A stretch of DNA of 64,000 nucleotides from positions 5,471,805 to 5,535,804 of the forward strand of contig NC_079484.1 of assembly GCF_026230105.1 (NCBI RefSeq). The letters are read 5' to 3'. The stretch is from Diorhabda sublineata. Lineage: Eukaryota > Arthropoda > Insecta > Coleoptera > Chrysomelidae. The notes below the pieces were generated by a model that saw only the letters and a program-made list of their open reading frames with translations, made no database searches and had not been told where the DNA came from. The first letter of the stretch is position 1; the number at the start of each line of letters is the position of its first letter. This document shows, in pieces, positions 1 through 10,699 of this stretch. Position numbers and translations under genes: made by a program.

Positions 1-1290
1 ATTGGACAAAATTGCGTTGGAAATGATTGCGATGTTGTGAGTGCTGCTGAAATCAAGATATGAAAGTGGTTATAGGAAGCGCTAATTAAAACTGAGGAAT
101 TATATCATCTAAAGCCGGTAATACACGATGCGTCCAACATTGGAACCTAGCCTAAACTTACCTAAAGAAATGAAATCGTGGTAAAAAAGTGATGAACAGC
201 ATACAACAGATATACATTCTTTCAAAATAAACTGGTTGATACAGGTAACTCGTCCAATCATACCAGTGCCCAGCGTTGGAAGCATTGGACGTATCATGTG
301 GTACCAGCTTAATAGTTCAAGAAAGATAAATCAGATATGTCCAAGTTTGATTATGACTCAAATCTTTCAATACCTTACAGCAAATTTACAATTTTCTAGT
401 ACCTACAGACGTTACTTTTCTATCGAAACATACAAACAGTTTTCTTCGTCGATAAATTATAACTTGATGAATCTATAACTAAAAATTTCTATTTCGTAGA
501 AAGGCACAACATATACAGATAGCAATATGAGATAAAAGTTCTTATTTTTGCTATTGGTATGAAGCAAAATTAATTTTTGATATTATAGTAACTTGCTATC
601 GGTTTGACCTTATTTGGCAACGTAAAATATTCGAATCTCTAGCATAACCGGATTGGAAATAAATTATTTGATCACGCTTTCACCATACATTAGACAATTA
701 TTATATTAACGTTAGAAGCGGTTAATTTTTTTTCTCATCACGATGAACCAATAAGGCTAACAAAAAAAAAATTAAACGTTGTCGCCTATTGAAATTAGCA
801 TTTGCATATAGTAAAATTGCTTTCTATGAAAAGAATAAATTAAACGGTAAGCGTTAAATTTATGACGCCAGGCTAGGAAAGTTTAAACTTGAAGATGTAC
901 TAAGAGAATATTTTGAAAACTAGCTATGTGTATCTTATTTTACGTTTGTCACAAATATTGGTGATATTAATGCTAAATCGATTAATGAATCAATGATCTA
1001 GTGAACAAAAACAAGTTTTTTCAGTCAAATTTCTACTTTAACGATGATTCACAATGAACTAAGATTACTCAAATTTGACAATTGTTTTTATTGATTTATT
1101 TGATGTTGTTTTGTTGTGATCGAACAGATTTTTTCGAGGCCATTCGGTTTGTCCTAGCTTCGGACAACTATCACTGGCTGTAGTTCACTAAAATATTTGC
1201 TATTTTGAGTTCACAGTACCAAATCCTGGTTTCAATTATGGTCACCTATCAAAACTAAAATCCTTCTTACAGGATATAAAAGTTGGAATC
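1..1290. other. AT-rich DNA, no gene recognised
   Basis: No conserved protein motif was found on either strand. Short open frames at the left edge have no recognisable domain. The only structure seen is an imperfect inverted pair: a block near 114-142 containing GCGTCCAA resembles the reverse complement of 282-305, so this may be the end of a degraded inverted-repeat element. Confidence 0.5.
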
Positions 1291-1294
1291 TGGA

Positions 1295-1759
1295 TACGAG
1301 GTCTGGCTATTAAATAACGAGACTGGTTACGAAAAAGAGTTTTATTATAAAAATTATTCTACATTCGAATGCTCCCCTTCAATATACTCTCCTTTCTCCG
1401 CCATACACCTTTCCATACGTTTTTTTCATTAATCGAAGCAGTGCTGGAAGTCTTCTTTGGTGAGTGCCTTTAGGAGCTATGCCGTTTTTTACTTCACAGC
1501 TTCCGTCGACTCAAATCGGGTCCCTTTTAAGGCAGATTTCATCTTCGGAAACAAAAAAAAGTCGCACAGTACCAAATCTAGTGAGTACGTCGGTTCTTCG
1601 AGTACTAGAAAGCCCAAATACTTTTGGTCAGGATTTTTTGGCACCAACTTCACACAGACTTTTATCATGTGAATTTTTCTAACAGTTTCTTATCGGCGTT
1701 TACAGCACTACCCCACCCGTCTAAGGCGCCTTCTCGTTATTTAATAGCCAGACCTCGTA
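1295..1759 (-). mobile_element. Internally deleted mariner element with perfect terminal inverted repeats
   Basis: The element is bounded by a perfect 26-bp inverted repeat, 1297-1322 against 1732-1757, starting CGAGGTCTGGCTATT. A TA dinucleotide flanks it on each side, as expected for mariner target-site duplication. On the minus strand, near 1555-1587, it reads YSLDLVLCDFF, matching the YSPDLAPCDFFLF signature that carries the third catalytic aspartate of mariner DD34D transposases. Further along, MAEKGEYIEG-like codons sit just before the left terminus, where the transposase C-terminus normally lies. At about 465 bp against roughly 1.3 kb for a full mariner, the N-terminal helix-turn-helix and the first two aspartates are missing, and stops interrupt the rest. 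It cannot encode an enzyme but keeps both ends, so it could have been mobilised by a relative. The intact termini suggest it is younger than most relics here. Confidence 0.88.
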
Positions 1760-1764
1760 TTTCA

Positions 1765-3650
1765 TTATTTGTTATTATGTTTTTTATGAATAAGTTTTAT
1801 AGCTACGGCTATGAACATTGATTTGATTGAAAGTTATGTTGAAATTAAATAGCTGCAATCCTACTCAGTCAAAATTACAAAATACAAAACACCCTTGTTT
1901 CCTCGATGTTATTTCACGAGCTATTTTAGTCATCGAAAACACTTGGTGCGTAATGACATTTCACCATACTATTTATCAAGTGTTTACCCTAAATGTTAAT
2001 GGAATGTAGTGACGTAATAAAAAAAAAGGTTAAAGTTCAAAAGCTTCCCTCTTTTGACGTGGAAAGTTTAAACTTGTAACGTTGTTGAACGTGCCTGGTG
2101 GAGAAACTAGAATTTCTTTCATCTAACTGATTAACAATAGGATTGTATATATTTTCACTCAATTACAAGGACAGGTCAAAAAGATCTTAGAATTTTCCAC
2201 ATCTCAATGGAAAGGTCTTAATTTATACAATCTGCGTCAACAGCAATGTTTTTTTTATTGTATATATGTTGTGCTAGAAAGTATACAATCGTTTCACAAA
2301 TTCTAAGGAGTTTTTAGTATTTTTAAAACTCAAAGGGACGAATTTTTGAGCAAACAAAACTCAATATACTGAGATTAAGGAATAATCAAAAAGTTTATCA
2401 GCAATGTCGATTCAATTTCTACTTATTTGGTTTCGAAAAACGGAAAAAGTACTTTTACCCAAAAACAAAGGTACATGCGCAGTTTTTATGGGAAAAATCC
2501 TCCCACTGATTCTATCAATATATGCAAAAGTGATAACTTTTTATTTGTATGACTGAATAAAAAGCTCTATAGAAAAATATTTGATTCCAAATTATTCTGA
2601 AATGAATTAACTGAAATCAGCATTGGAACCATTTTTTTCACTCTATATTTAACATCTGCATCTCTTTAAAAAAGGAATTGATTACTCCGAAAGTACATAA
2701 TTAACATTATTTGATCGATTTACTATTAGCGGTTTGAAATTTAAAAATTTCAACGACATCTGCTACACTGAACTATAATTAACTTCAGGTATTACGCAAT
2801 ATGAATAAAATCTATCATTTAATAACTCTTCCTATAAGTATCTTCTAAAAAATATCTCATTCGTGTAACGTTAGAAGTAAAAATAATTCTTTAGAAAACT
2901 CCATAGAAACCAATTCATTACTTACATAAGCTGTAAGATATTTATTATTTATAATAATTTTTATATTTTATGATAGGACAACATATTTTAAAACAATCGA
3001 ATCTGGTTCTTCAGTACTGATCAGTAGCATTATTTTTAACGTCTTCCTCCTTGAATTTCTCATTCTCTATCAACTTATTTGAACTGAATAATTTATTTAC
3101 TGACATAAAACCTGTATCTGAGGTTATTAGCAACAATGACAACATTTGGCAACTTAATATAGAAGTCAAAAAAAGAAAAAATCCATTGCGATTTTTTTGG
3201 GGAGTTTTTTGAGAGATATGGTTTTGTTTTTTGAATTGGCCTGATATAGAAAACATTTCCCTTTGAAAGACTGGGGTTAGTACGATTATTTGATGTTTCT
3301 TTTGGTGTGGTGCTTGCTCAATGTGTTAATCCGCTATCTATCATCCGTGTAATCAAAGTGATTGAAAACAGAATGAATACAACAAAAAAAATGGCTCGCC
3401 GAACCAAAGCGCTGTTGGAGTAGATAATTTTTCTCAGTTAGATAGATAAAGTTTTAAACCATGTCAAGTTTTTCAGTAGAAATGCAGCACACATCAGCTA
3501 TAAGGCTTAGAAATCACAAAATGGGACCAATAAACCACAAAAAAATATTTTTCTAATAAACATTTTATTTCTCAACTTTTTATATTCTTATATTCTCTTT
3601 TTATAACATTTAAAATGGGTTTTTTCAACATTTTTTTCTCATAATGATAC
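1765..3650. other. AT-rich DNA, no gene recognised
   Basis: This stretch is rich in poly-A and poly-T runs. I saw no TE motif, RNA gene or convincing coding frame. An 81-codon minus-strand frame at 3011-3256 is low-complexity and lacks a recognisable domain. Confidence 0.45.
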
Positions 3651-3659
3651 AAGAGAGAT

Positions 3660-4290
3660 ATTTGAAAGTAATTGATATAGACATAGTAAACATTTCAAAA
3701 AGTGCGGTACATCGCATATTAAAATTAAGACACAAGAAATGATTTTTGCGCAGTTTCACAACCATAGATGAGATGTGGGTCTAACACTCCACACCCGAAA
3801 CAAAAGATGAATCCAAACAATGGACTGAAAAGGGAGAACCAGCGCCCAAGGCGGGCAAAGACCGTTCCATCTACAGACAAGGTCAGGACGTCGGTTTTTT
3901 TGTAATGCGCCTGGGCTAATTTTCATTGACTATCTTGAAAAAGGAAAAATTATTAACGGCGAGTATAATGCGAACTTATTGCAACGTTTGTGCGAACAAA
4001 TCAAGCAAGAACGGCCGCAATTATGTTGTTTGACCAAGACAATGCGCCAGCTCAAACATCCGTTATTCCAATAGCCAAAATTAATGAAATAAAGTTTGAA
4101 TTACTACTTCATGCACCCCATTCGCCAGATTTAGCCCCTCGGATGATTTTCTGTTCCCAGATTTGAAAAAATGGCTCGGTGGTTAAATATTTTTTACAAC
4201 GAAAAGGTAGTTACTGGCTATTTTGAGGTGCTTGACGATTCTTATTATAAAAAAACTTATTGAACATCACTGGTATAATAAATATATTTT
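3660..4290 (+). pseudogene. Decayed mariner transposase
   Basis: This is a relic of a cut-and-paste DDD transposase. Near 3670-3720 the translation resembles the second helix-turn-helix of mariner proteins (VNISKSAVHRIL). It then jumps to FLRSFTTIDEMWV, followed in the same frame by HSTPETKDESKQW, the region holding the first catalytic residue, with TIDEMW where families usually have TVDETW. After a frame change a run reading DQDNAP-like codons is seen near 4030-4060 (second aspartate). Then come HAPHSPDLAP-like codons near 4110-4150 and DDFLFPDLKKWLGG (third aspartate region). Several stops and at least three frameshifts are present, and the span between the helix-turn-helix and the first catalytic region is deleted. 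Clear terminal inverted repeats were not found; a candidate right end reads GGTACTTCTGGTATA near 4324-4338. The protein is non-functional. Confidence 0.8.
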
Positions 4291-4299
4291 TTCCAACAT

Positions 4300-5290
4300 T
4301 TTTGTGTTTTCTTTAGTGGGCTAGGTACTTCTGGTATAAAACCTCTACTTTTATGCCTGGAAATAAGTATAAAATAGTATACAGAGCCATTGAACAAAAG
4401 TTTGATAATAATTTGACAATAATTCGATTCCTCATGCCACTTCAGTTAATTAGTACCCAAAGAGATTGAAACTTGAACTTATTTTGTGATTCTCATCTCG
4501 TGTGACGCTCAAAATTTTAACTACGCATTTTCTCCAAGTATCTAACGATTAATTTAGTTTTTCCATTCATCTTTCTCACAGGTAATTATTTCACTCAAAG
4601 TGTTTTATTTTTTCTTTCATTTCTTGACTCTATTGCATTCGACCAATCAAATCATATTTGTAAATCAATCCAATAGAAGTGTTCTGAATCATATAACAGC
4701 TGTAAAAAATGAGACACTAATTCGTAACACCCAACCTACCAAAAATAGGTTTTATAATATATTATCGAGACATTTCTCAATGTCAACGGTATTATCTGAA
4801 GATAAATTACGTAACGACTTCCTAGTCTAGAAAAATTGATGACTAAACTTTATTTTTATTGTTATAACCTTAGAATATAGTTTACTGGTGACAAAAATAG
4901 ACCCATTTCTGATTTAAAGTGTTCATAGATACATAGAAATATTTAAAACAGATGATTATTTATTTTAAAGTTTATTCACCGACATTTGATTTAATTAACA
5001 TGATCTGAACAATCCTATTTTCAGGCTAACTATTACGAAATTCCCAGAAAGGGGAAAATTGTCCTGGTTTTCAAACTCTACTGGCACACAACCTTGTGTA
5101 GTGGTGTCAAATATAACACAATACTCAAGGCAATTTAATGAACATTCTCTGGTTAAAATGTAGCTGGAATTATTTAAGTTCATCTGTGCGAACAATCTAC
5201 ACGATTCTGTTCATAGAAATTTAGTGTCGGCCAGTAACTATTTTTTTTCTTAAATGAATACACAGTTTCATAAACTATTTTGTTATAAAG
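4300..5290. other. AT-rich DNA, no gene recognised
   Basis: Open frames of 76 codons (4600-4830, plus) and 66 codons (4995-5195, minus) occur, but neither has a recognisable domain. I see no RNA gene or TE motif. Confidence 0.4.
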
Positions 5291-5300
5291 ATGAATATAA

Positions 5301-5600
5301 ATGAAATTAGTGAATCTAGAATCTAAAACATTCAAAAATAAAAGAAATAATATCATATATCAAGCACCTCGCAATGATTGTGACGCTGTTTACATAGGGC
5401 AGACATCTAAGTATTTAGAAAATAGATTAAAAGGTCATCTAACACATGCATTCAATTATGAAAATGCCAAAATTCACGAAACCGAGTGAAACAAACGAAA
5501 AAGAAAATTCTTAGAAATGGTTCACATCAAGTCATGTTTTGATTAAGACCGAAATACGTCTACTGAGTTTCATAATATATAGGTACCCTATATTTTGAAA
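5301..5600 (+). pseudogene. Penelope-like retroelement, GIY-YIG endonuclease domain relic
   Basis: The first 62 codons read NNIIYQAPRNDCDAVYIGQT, then LENRLKGHLTHAF. This matches the GIY-YIG nuclease fold at the C-terminus of Penelope-like elements, where a Y-x-I-P-C-x-x-C segment precedes VYIGQT and an R-x-x-x-H helix follows. The element uses this nuclease to nick target DNA for reverse transcription. In-frame translation continues past a TGA at 5487-5489 as NKRKRKFLEMVHIKSCFD, which fits the family's extension after the domain, so the stop is a disabling mutation and not the natural end. One of the two usual cysteines of the CxxC motif is replaced by arginine. The upstream reverse-transcriptase part is absent, so this is a truncated fragment. 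Three ribozyme-like motifs elsewhere in the window fit the same class of elements. Confidence 0.72.
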
Positions 5601-5859
5601 CTGCTTTGACAGCCGACGAATATAAAATACAGTAGCTGATCGATTTATGAAAAGTCCTACGGTGGACAATAAAGAATTTTCGGATAACGAATAAAACTTC
5701 TCGGCTCACGGAACACTCGACACCAGCCCTCAATCTGAATCTGCGCGTGAGCTGACACGTCATCATGTTTTGGAGCATGCCAATTATCCTTAAAAATGAT
5801 TTTAAAACGTTTTGATTAGAAAAAAAACTTGACATACTGGAAGATATTCGTCGGCGTCA

Positions 5860-6280
5860 TCAGACATCATTCAACAACAGCTGTGTTCATCCCTGGTTCA
5901 ACAAGACGGATGTGAATAGGGTGAAATGCCTGAAATTATGGATTAAATTGTAACAACTGCGAGAGATCTGGAATTGGAGGTGAACGATGTCATTGAAAAG
6001 CTTATAATGAAACAATTTTGAAGAAACTCAACGAAATGTGTTTCTAAAAAGAAGAATACTGACCATAAAATATATCTTGAAGAAGTAGGAGTATGTCATA
6101 GCAACAGTCTAAAAATGATACACAAACCAAACTGATGTCAATAGGATTGCTGATCTCTACAGCGACATTGCTATCAATCATTTCCTGAAAGTAATGAGGA
6201 AGAGAGAAAAATAATCCACATTTGACATGTTCTTTGACACCCAAAGAAAGGAATTGAAATAAGTTTACCAAGAAATTATA
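5860..6280 (+). pseudogene. Possible Tigger/pogo transposase C-terminal relic
   Basis: Translation gives TARDLELEVNDVIEKLI near 5955-6005, then NRIADLYSDIAINHFLKVM and TFDMFF near 6140-6240. This order resembles the tail of Tigger-type transposases, where an acidic helix of the form LGLEVxxDDVxELL is followed by a C-terminal segment ending in a QxTLDxFF-like motif. Stops and frameshifts interrupt it and the DDE core is not visible. The match is by pattern only and could be fortuitous. A 132-codon frame on the opposite strand (6044-6442) overlaps it and has no recognisable domain; I regard it as a shadow. Confidence 0.35.
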
Positions 6281-6449
6281 CTTGTACATGACATTTTTTA
6301 AAAATGAACTTTTTGAGGATTTCCAATACGAATTAATCGAATTCCATAAACAAAAACATAAAGAAAGGAAATTTATTTCGATGTAAAGAGCAAATTGGCA
6401 ATGATAATTTCTAAAAAAATTACCGAAAAAACTTTTTTTCACAGCGTGA

Positions 6450-9050
6450 ACGGAATTTTAAACCACGACCGGCAAATCCGGAGGTTTACGCCTGACGTTT
6501 GTACGGTTAACGAACGCAATCAAAGTGGTGGGATATACTAACAGTAATGCTTTTAATCTCAAATAAAGTTACAAACAAACTCACAAGCTCACAAATCCAC
6601 ATACAGGTGAAGCTAATAGGAGCGTATTAAAAAATCTACAAGTTTCTCTAAACTAACAGATTCAACCAATTCTGAATTTTTGCTGTCGTCCTGATAGAAT
6701 ACTTCGCGGTGGCTGATGAGCAATTTCCTTAATTATCTTATCAAGCTCACATTAAGTTGGCTTCGGAAACTTCACCTTTACTTTTGAAAAGGATTTGATG
6801 AAGTTCAAATAAAAATTTGTTCGCGTGTTTGCGAATTTACTAACAAACAACGAATCAATGTGAAGCAAGAAATGAAATAAAATATTTTCACTATTCGGAG
6901 AGTCAGCTTAAGAGATATTATCTATTTATAAACTCAATAATCATCATAGTAGACCCACAACACATTGACCAATGTAAGAATAATTTATTTTTAGATGAAC
7001 ATATCGCACAATATGTCATTGTTCTTATTTAATTAATTTCAACTCGATGTTTAATTGCATTCCGTATTTTTTTCTCATTTGCATGGAATCTTTCATTGTT
7101 AGTTTCATTATAACATTTTTATTTTAAATTGTTTGCAGCTGTATCTTCGATTATTTGTAATGAATGACCGTTCGTTTCATAACCATTTCACAAGAGTAGC
7201 AATATCACAATAAAATGCTGATTTCTATAGCAATGAATGGGTATTAGACAGTACCAGTTTCATTTTTTCTAACAGTATTCAAAATGCAATACGCTAATTT
7301 GCTAGGAATTAACTAGGCGTGCTGGTTTTCTACTAGTTTCAATTATTTATTCCAGAAATTAAAATTTACAAGATCTATCCTAAAAGCTTTGATATTTTAC
7401 TGAATATTTCTGTCGACCCCAATAAAAGTTCCAGAATATTCGATTGAAAAGAATAATAATCTATCTTGCTTTACTAAACTGTCCCCCCTTTCAGAAAAAT
7501 TTCGTTTAAAATGACTGTACACCACTAATAACATTTTTAGATGACGCCATCTGAAAGTTGTTCGTTCTGTAGTCATTACATACAAAACACTTTCGGAACG
7601 CTCTGGAGTAGACAACTCAACAGTTTCACTTCGATCATTTTACATAACCTCAAATTTTTAATTTTCTGAATAGACTTTCAGTCCTTGGCATACAAATAAC
7701 TATTGTTGATCTCATAAATTGCAATCTTTTACTTGCTATATCCACTCGACGATCACGATAAGCCCCCCTTAGGAAATCAAACCACATGATGTCCTCTATA
7801 GCTTTATCTTACTATCATTAGGACTTCGTAAGTATTTGACCTGAACCAACCTCTAGTTTTTTCTAGAATAGGCTCTTAAGAGTCAAACAAGTCCTCTGTA
7901 GCCTCATCACAGTACGAACAAGATTTTGTACGTGTCTGACCTACCCAACTGCATCTTCAACGAGATTTCTTGTACCGAAACCGATGCTTTCTTTCACTTT
8001 AAAGAAATGTCACAAACAATCTTTCTTGGAACCGCTAATTTTTCCTGGAAACTAGATCGTCTCTAATAGCCGTCATAGAATTTCCGTACAAATTTTTTTG
8101 GAAACGTCGTTCCAATTTGCCCATTTTATACTTTTTCTGTAACTGTAAACTATGTATGGTTACGACTTTGCACAATCCAAATTATTTCAAAATCGATCTA
8201 AAGTAGCAGCACGTCCAATAGATTCACACTTTAATCTAGGTCTTATCCACCCGTCCGCAATTTTCTTATCTTCGTTATTAATTCCATAAAAAAAAGATCA
8301 ACTGGAACTCTATACTTAAAATTTGATGTTGTTCTAAATTCTGACCAGTTTTTTGACCACCTCTTGTTATGCTATGGCAAACCCAAGGCCCTAGTACATT
8401 CTCTTGAGTTTATTCAAACATTCCCATTCCCAATAAGTTTTAGCTGGTAATTCGATTTGATTCTTTCAAAACATATCTTAGCAATAAAAAACATCTACTG
8501 AGATATGAAACAAAATTTGATGAGTAATAATTTTGAATTTCCTGTAAAGATATTTATAAATTTATTCCATATTATGGATAACATCAACAGTTACGAACAA
8601 ATAAAAAATTAATAAATTTGTTTTATTTCTACGTAGGCATTAATATCCCATTCAATTATTCCAGTTGATTTATGTAATTAATTTCTTTTCTAGGTGTGTT
8701 TTACTACTGTCAAATTATAATTTTAAATGGAGTCAAAATGTTTAACCAACAGAAAGATAATTTTATGCGAACATTTCTTTTTTATTTCGGAGATTTAATA
8801 CTTGCTTTCTCCTTAGTTGGGCTGATTTTTTTTTGAGCTAAGTCATTCTCGTTACTATTGCAAATCCGTATGACCGATCTTTGTAGGATATACTGATTGA
8901 TTGAATTATTATGGAACCGTTATGGTAAAGTATGAATAATTAACTATCCCATAACGGCATAAAGAGTTTTCAACTGTTTTATAATGCTTAATGGTAAACT
9001 CTCAAGACAACAACAAACCGCGAGAAATGCTGGATTTAAAGCCAAAGTAT
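6450..9050. other. AT-rich DNA with a diverged tandem duplication, no gene recognised
   Basis: No protein motif was identified. The region from about 7390 to 8420 is somewhat richer in GC and less repetitive than its surroundings, but translation in six frames gave nothing I recognise. A diverged two-copy duplication at 7780-7990 is listed separately. Confidence 0.4.
7780..7990. repeat. Diverged tandem duplication, period about 99 bp
   Basis: Two adjacent blocks align at an offset of about 99 bp. Each starts CAAAC..GTCCTCTRTAGC (near 7783 and 7881), and the shared word TGACCT recurs near 7840 and 7939. By eye they are around 70 percent alike, so the duplication is old. Confidence 0.45.
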
Positions 9051-9059
9051 ATATAAAAG

Positions 9060-9493
9060 CTGATATCTCTCAACTAATCAAGGGAACAGGTTTTTAAGTC
9101 CAGATTTAGACAGAGAATATCTGTTTATACTCGTAGAAGAAATGGTGACTGATAGCTTCCTTACAACATAAAACCTCAACAAATTCTAGAGGAAGGTCTA
9201 TCATTTTGTAGGGTGCAATATCAGGGCTCACACAGTATGACTAGAGGATCGTCGACACTGTTCAAAGGTGCAGTACAGAGATTTTAGAGCCACCCAATTA
9301 CTTTGAGTTAATGCCTGAAAACGCACGTTCCGTGTCGTTGTTATCTATTGAGCATATGTGGGACAATATTTACAGAAGGGTGAGATTCATAGATTTGATA
9401 CCAAGTAACCCTCTACAACAGCAAGAGGTGTCAATGACTGAGTGGTACTTAGAGGACTTGATTAGAGTTGGAGAAGGCAACAAAGGTTATTAA
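9060..9493 (+). pseudogene. Decayed Tc1-like transposase, C-terminal half
   Basis: The relic reads GAISGLTQYD near 9215-9240, equivalent to the WGGISxxGxTxL strand of Tc1 transposases. DTVQRCSTEILEP follows (family pattern L-x-A-x-R-Y-x-x-x-I-L-x-P), then MPENARSV (from MQDNARPH, the second catalytic aspartate, here glutamate). IEHMWDNIYRRVR is next, the conserved NPIEHxWDxLxRRV block after the third acidic residue, and then TEWYLEDLIRVGE. The last 61 codons, from 9311, are uninterrupted; upstream parts carry stops. The third catalytic residue region (SPDLNP) is altered to VSLLS, so the enzyme is dead. The N-terminal DNA-binding half and the inverted repeats are not visible. Confidence 0.82.
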
Positions 9494-9569
9494 ATTTAAT
9501 TTAATTAGATCTACAAGAAATATTTTGTTCTATATTTCACGATTTCTGAATACCTTTAACTGACATGTA

Positions 9570-9770
9570 TACAGGTTGTTTCAAAAAAACCAATTACACA
9601 CATTTTTTACGATTTTGCCGCAACTACTGGCAACATTGTATTTGAATTTTATACGAATATATTTTGGAAGCTGATACATGCAATGAATTTGTTTTAATGC
9701 CTGACACTCATAGAGGGCGCTAGTTCCACGGTTCCGTCGGGCGCATTTAATCTGTGAGAACCAAGTTTCA
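9570..9770. mobile_element. Terminal segment of a mariner-superfamily element
   Basis: The block begins ACAGGTTGTTTCAAAAAAAC and near 9712-9722 contains TAGAGGGCGCTAG, a word often found just inside the ends of insect Tc1/mariner-superfamily elements. A similar end in reverse orientation, ACAAGGTGCTTCAATAAAAG on the minus strand, lies at about 10645-10668. The two may be the termini of one element, with the piggyBac relic at 9840-10430 between them. Confidence 0.45.
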
Positions 9771-9839
9771 GTGTTTCACAACAGAGAGCAGAGCTTCCAG
9801 CTATCTACCCTCATTGCCGACCCTACTCCCACTTTAGAT

Positions 9840-10430
9840 CCAGTACGTTCTACGATGCCGTCAGAGAAGGTTGGCAAAAAGGCGGGAACGTTTTAACCCC
9901 CAGAACCCAGACTACCTGGCAGCCATCCATGAATTATTATTTAATGAAGAAGACGTGCTGGAAAATGAAGATAATGGAGACGAATCTGATGCCGACGCAT
10001 AAGAAGATGAATGCTGTACTGATGTTTGTTTTGGTGAAGATAAAATTACGAAAGGATCAAAAAAAAACCCAAAACCCGGGTAACACGAGCAAGCCATAAT
10101 GATTTGATGCATTTGCGTGTGATAGGGCAAGCACGAAATGCTTTTTCTCCGTTAGAATGCTGGAAATGCATTATGTCGGAGGAAATGATAAACATGATTG
10201 TGAATTACAGAAACATATTTATTGAAAGCAAATAAATATGGCTGTCCATATAATTATATTTAATGAAAATACTTAACAGACTGAAGCTTTCATTAAGCCG
10301 CAATTTTATTTGAACTTGAGTGGCCCAATAATATTGTTTCTTTATTACAATGAAATTTACTGCATGTTTGTGTACTTGATCTCTCAGATGAATCACATTG
10401 TGCCTGTCAGAGGGTTAAACATCATTTAAC
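9840..10430 (+). pseudogene. piggyBac transposase relic, N-terminal part
   Basis: Translation gives an acidic leader (LFNEEDVLENEDNGDESDAD), then ARNAFSPLECWKCIMSEEMI with NMIVNYRNIFIESK near 10130-10230, then TEAFIKPQFYLNLSG near 10280-10325. This is the order at the start of piggyBac transposases: acidic N-terminus, a 'TPLExWxLFxxxxxxxxIVxxTNxY' helix, then 'EIxAFIGLLxLxG'. Frameshifts separate the blocks and a TAA interrupts the acidic leader. The catalytic DDD core is missing. piggyBac enzymes cut at TTAA; no clean TTAA-flanked boundary was found. It could be a different copy of the family seen at 26280-26770 or an unrelated lineage. Confidence 0.6.
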
Positions 10431-10494
10431 TTTACACCAAAAAAGCACCCTCGATAAAACTCGATACTGACTTATTAATTAAACAAAGAATCAC

Positions 10495-10670
10495 AAGATA
10501 AAATCGTATGACCGAGGAGGCCAATGAATCGGAGCTTCTTCAACGCCCTTAATCTTGAATACAGATGGCGTTACGAAAATTTTTTAGTGAGCAAACCCCA
10601 AATATTTTTCAGTTTTCTATCTATCCTAGAGGTGGGATCACCTTTTATTGAAGCACCTTGTATAATACAT
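10495..10670 (-). mobile_element. Transposase fragment and terminus of a mariner-superfamily element
   Basis: On the minus strand, 10500-10550 reads EEAPIHWPPRSYDFIL, close to the 'IRWPPRSPDLTPLDFFLW' block around the third catalytic residue in a widespread insect mariner-superfamily lineage. SPDL has become SYDF, and only this block survives. The element end lies at about 10645-10668. Only about 100 bp separate the block from that end, so nearly the whole N-terminal coding part is deleted. Confidence 0.5.
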
Positions 10671-10699
10671 TACTTTTATTATATTTTACCAAAATCTCA

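Noticed and set aside
6044..6442. 132-codon minus-strand frame, the longest in the window
   Set aside because: Composition follows AT-rich DNA, no domain is recognisable, and it overlaps plus-strand blocks resembling a Tigger transposase tail.
6690..6760. CTGATGAG followed by GGAAAC as a hammerhead candidate
   Set aside because: The segment between them does not form a stem II and the cleavage side is missing.
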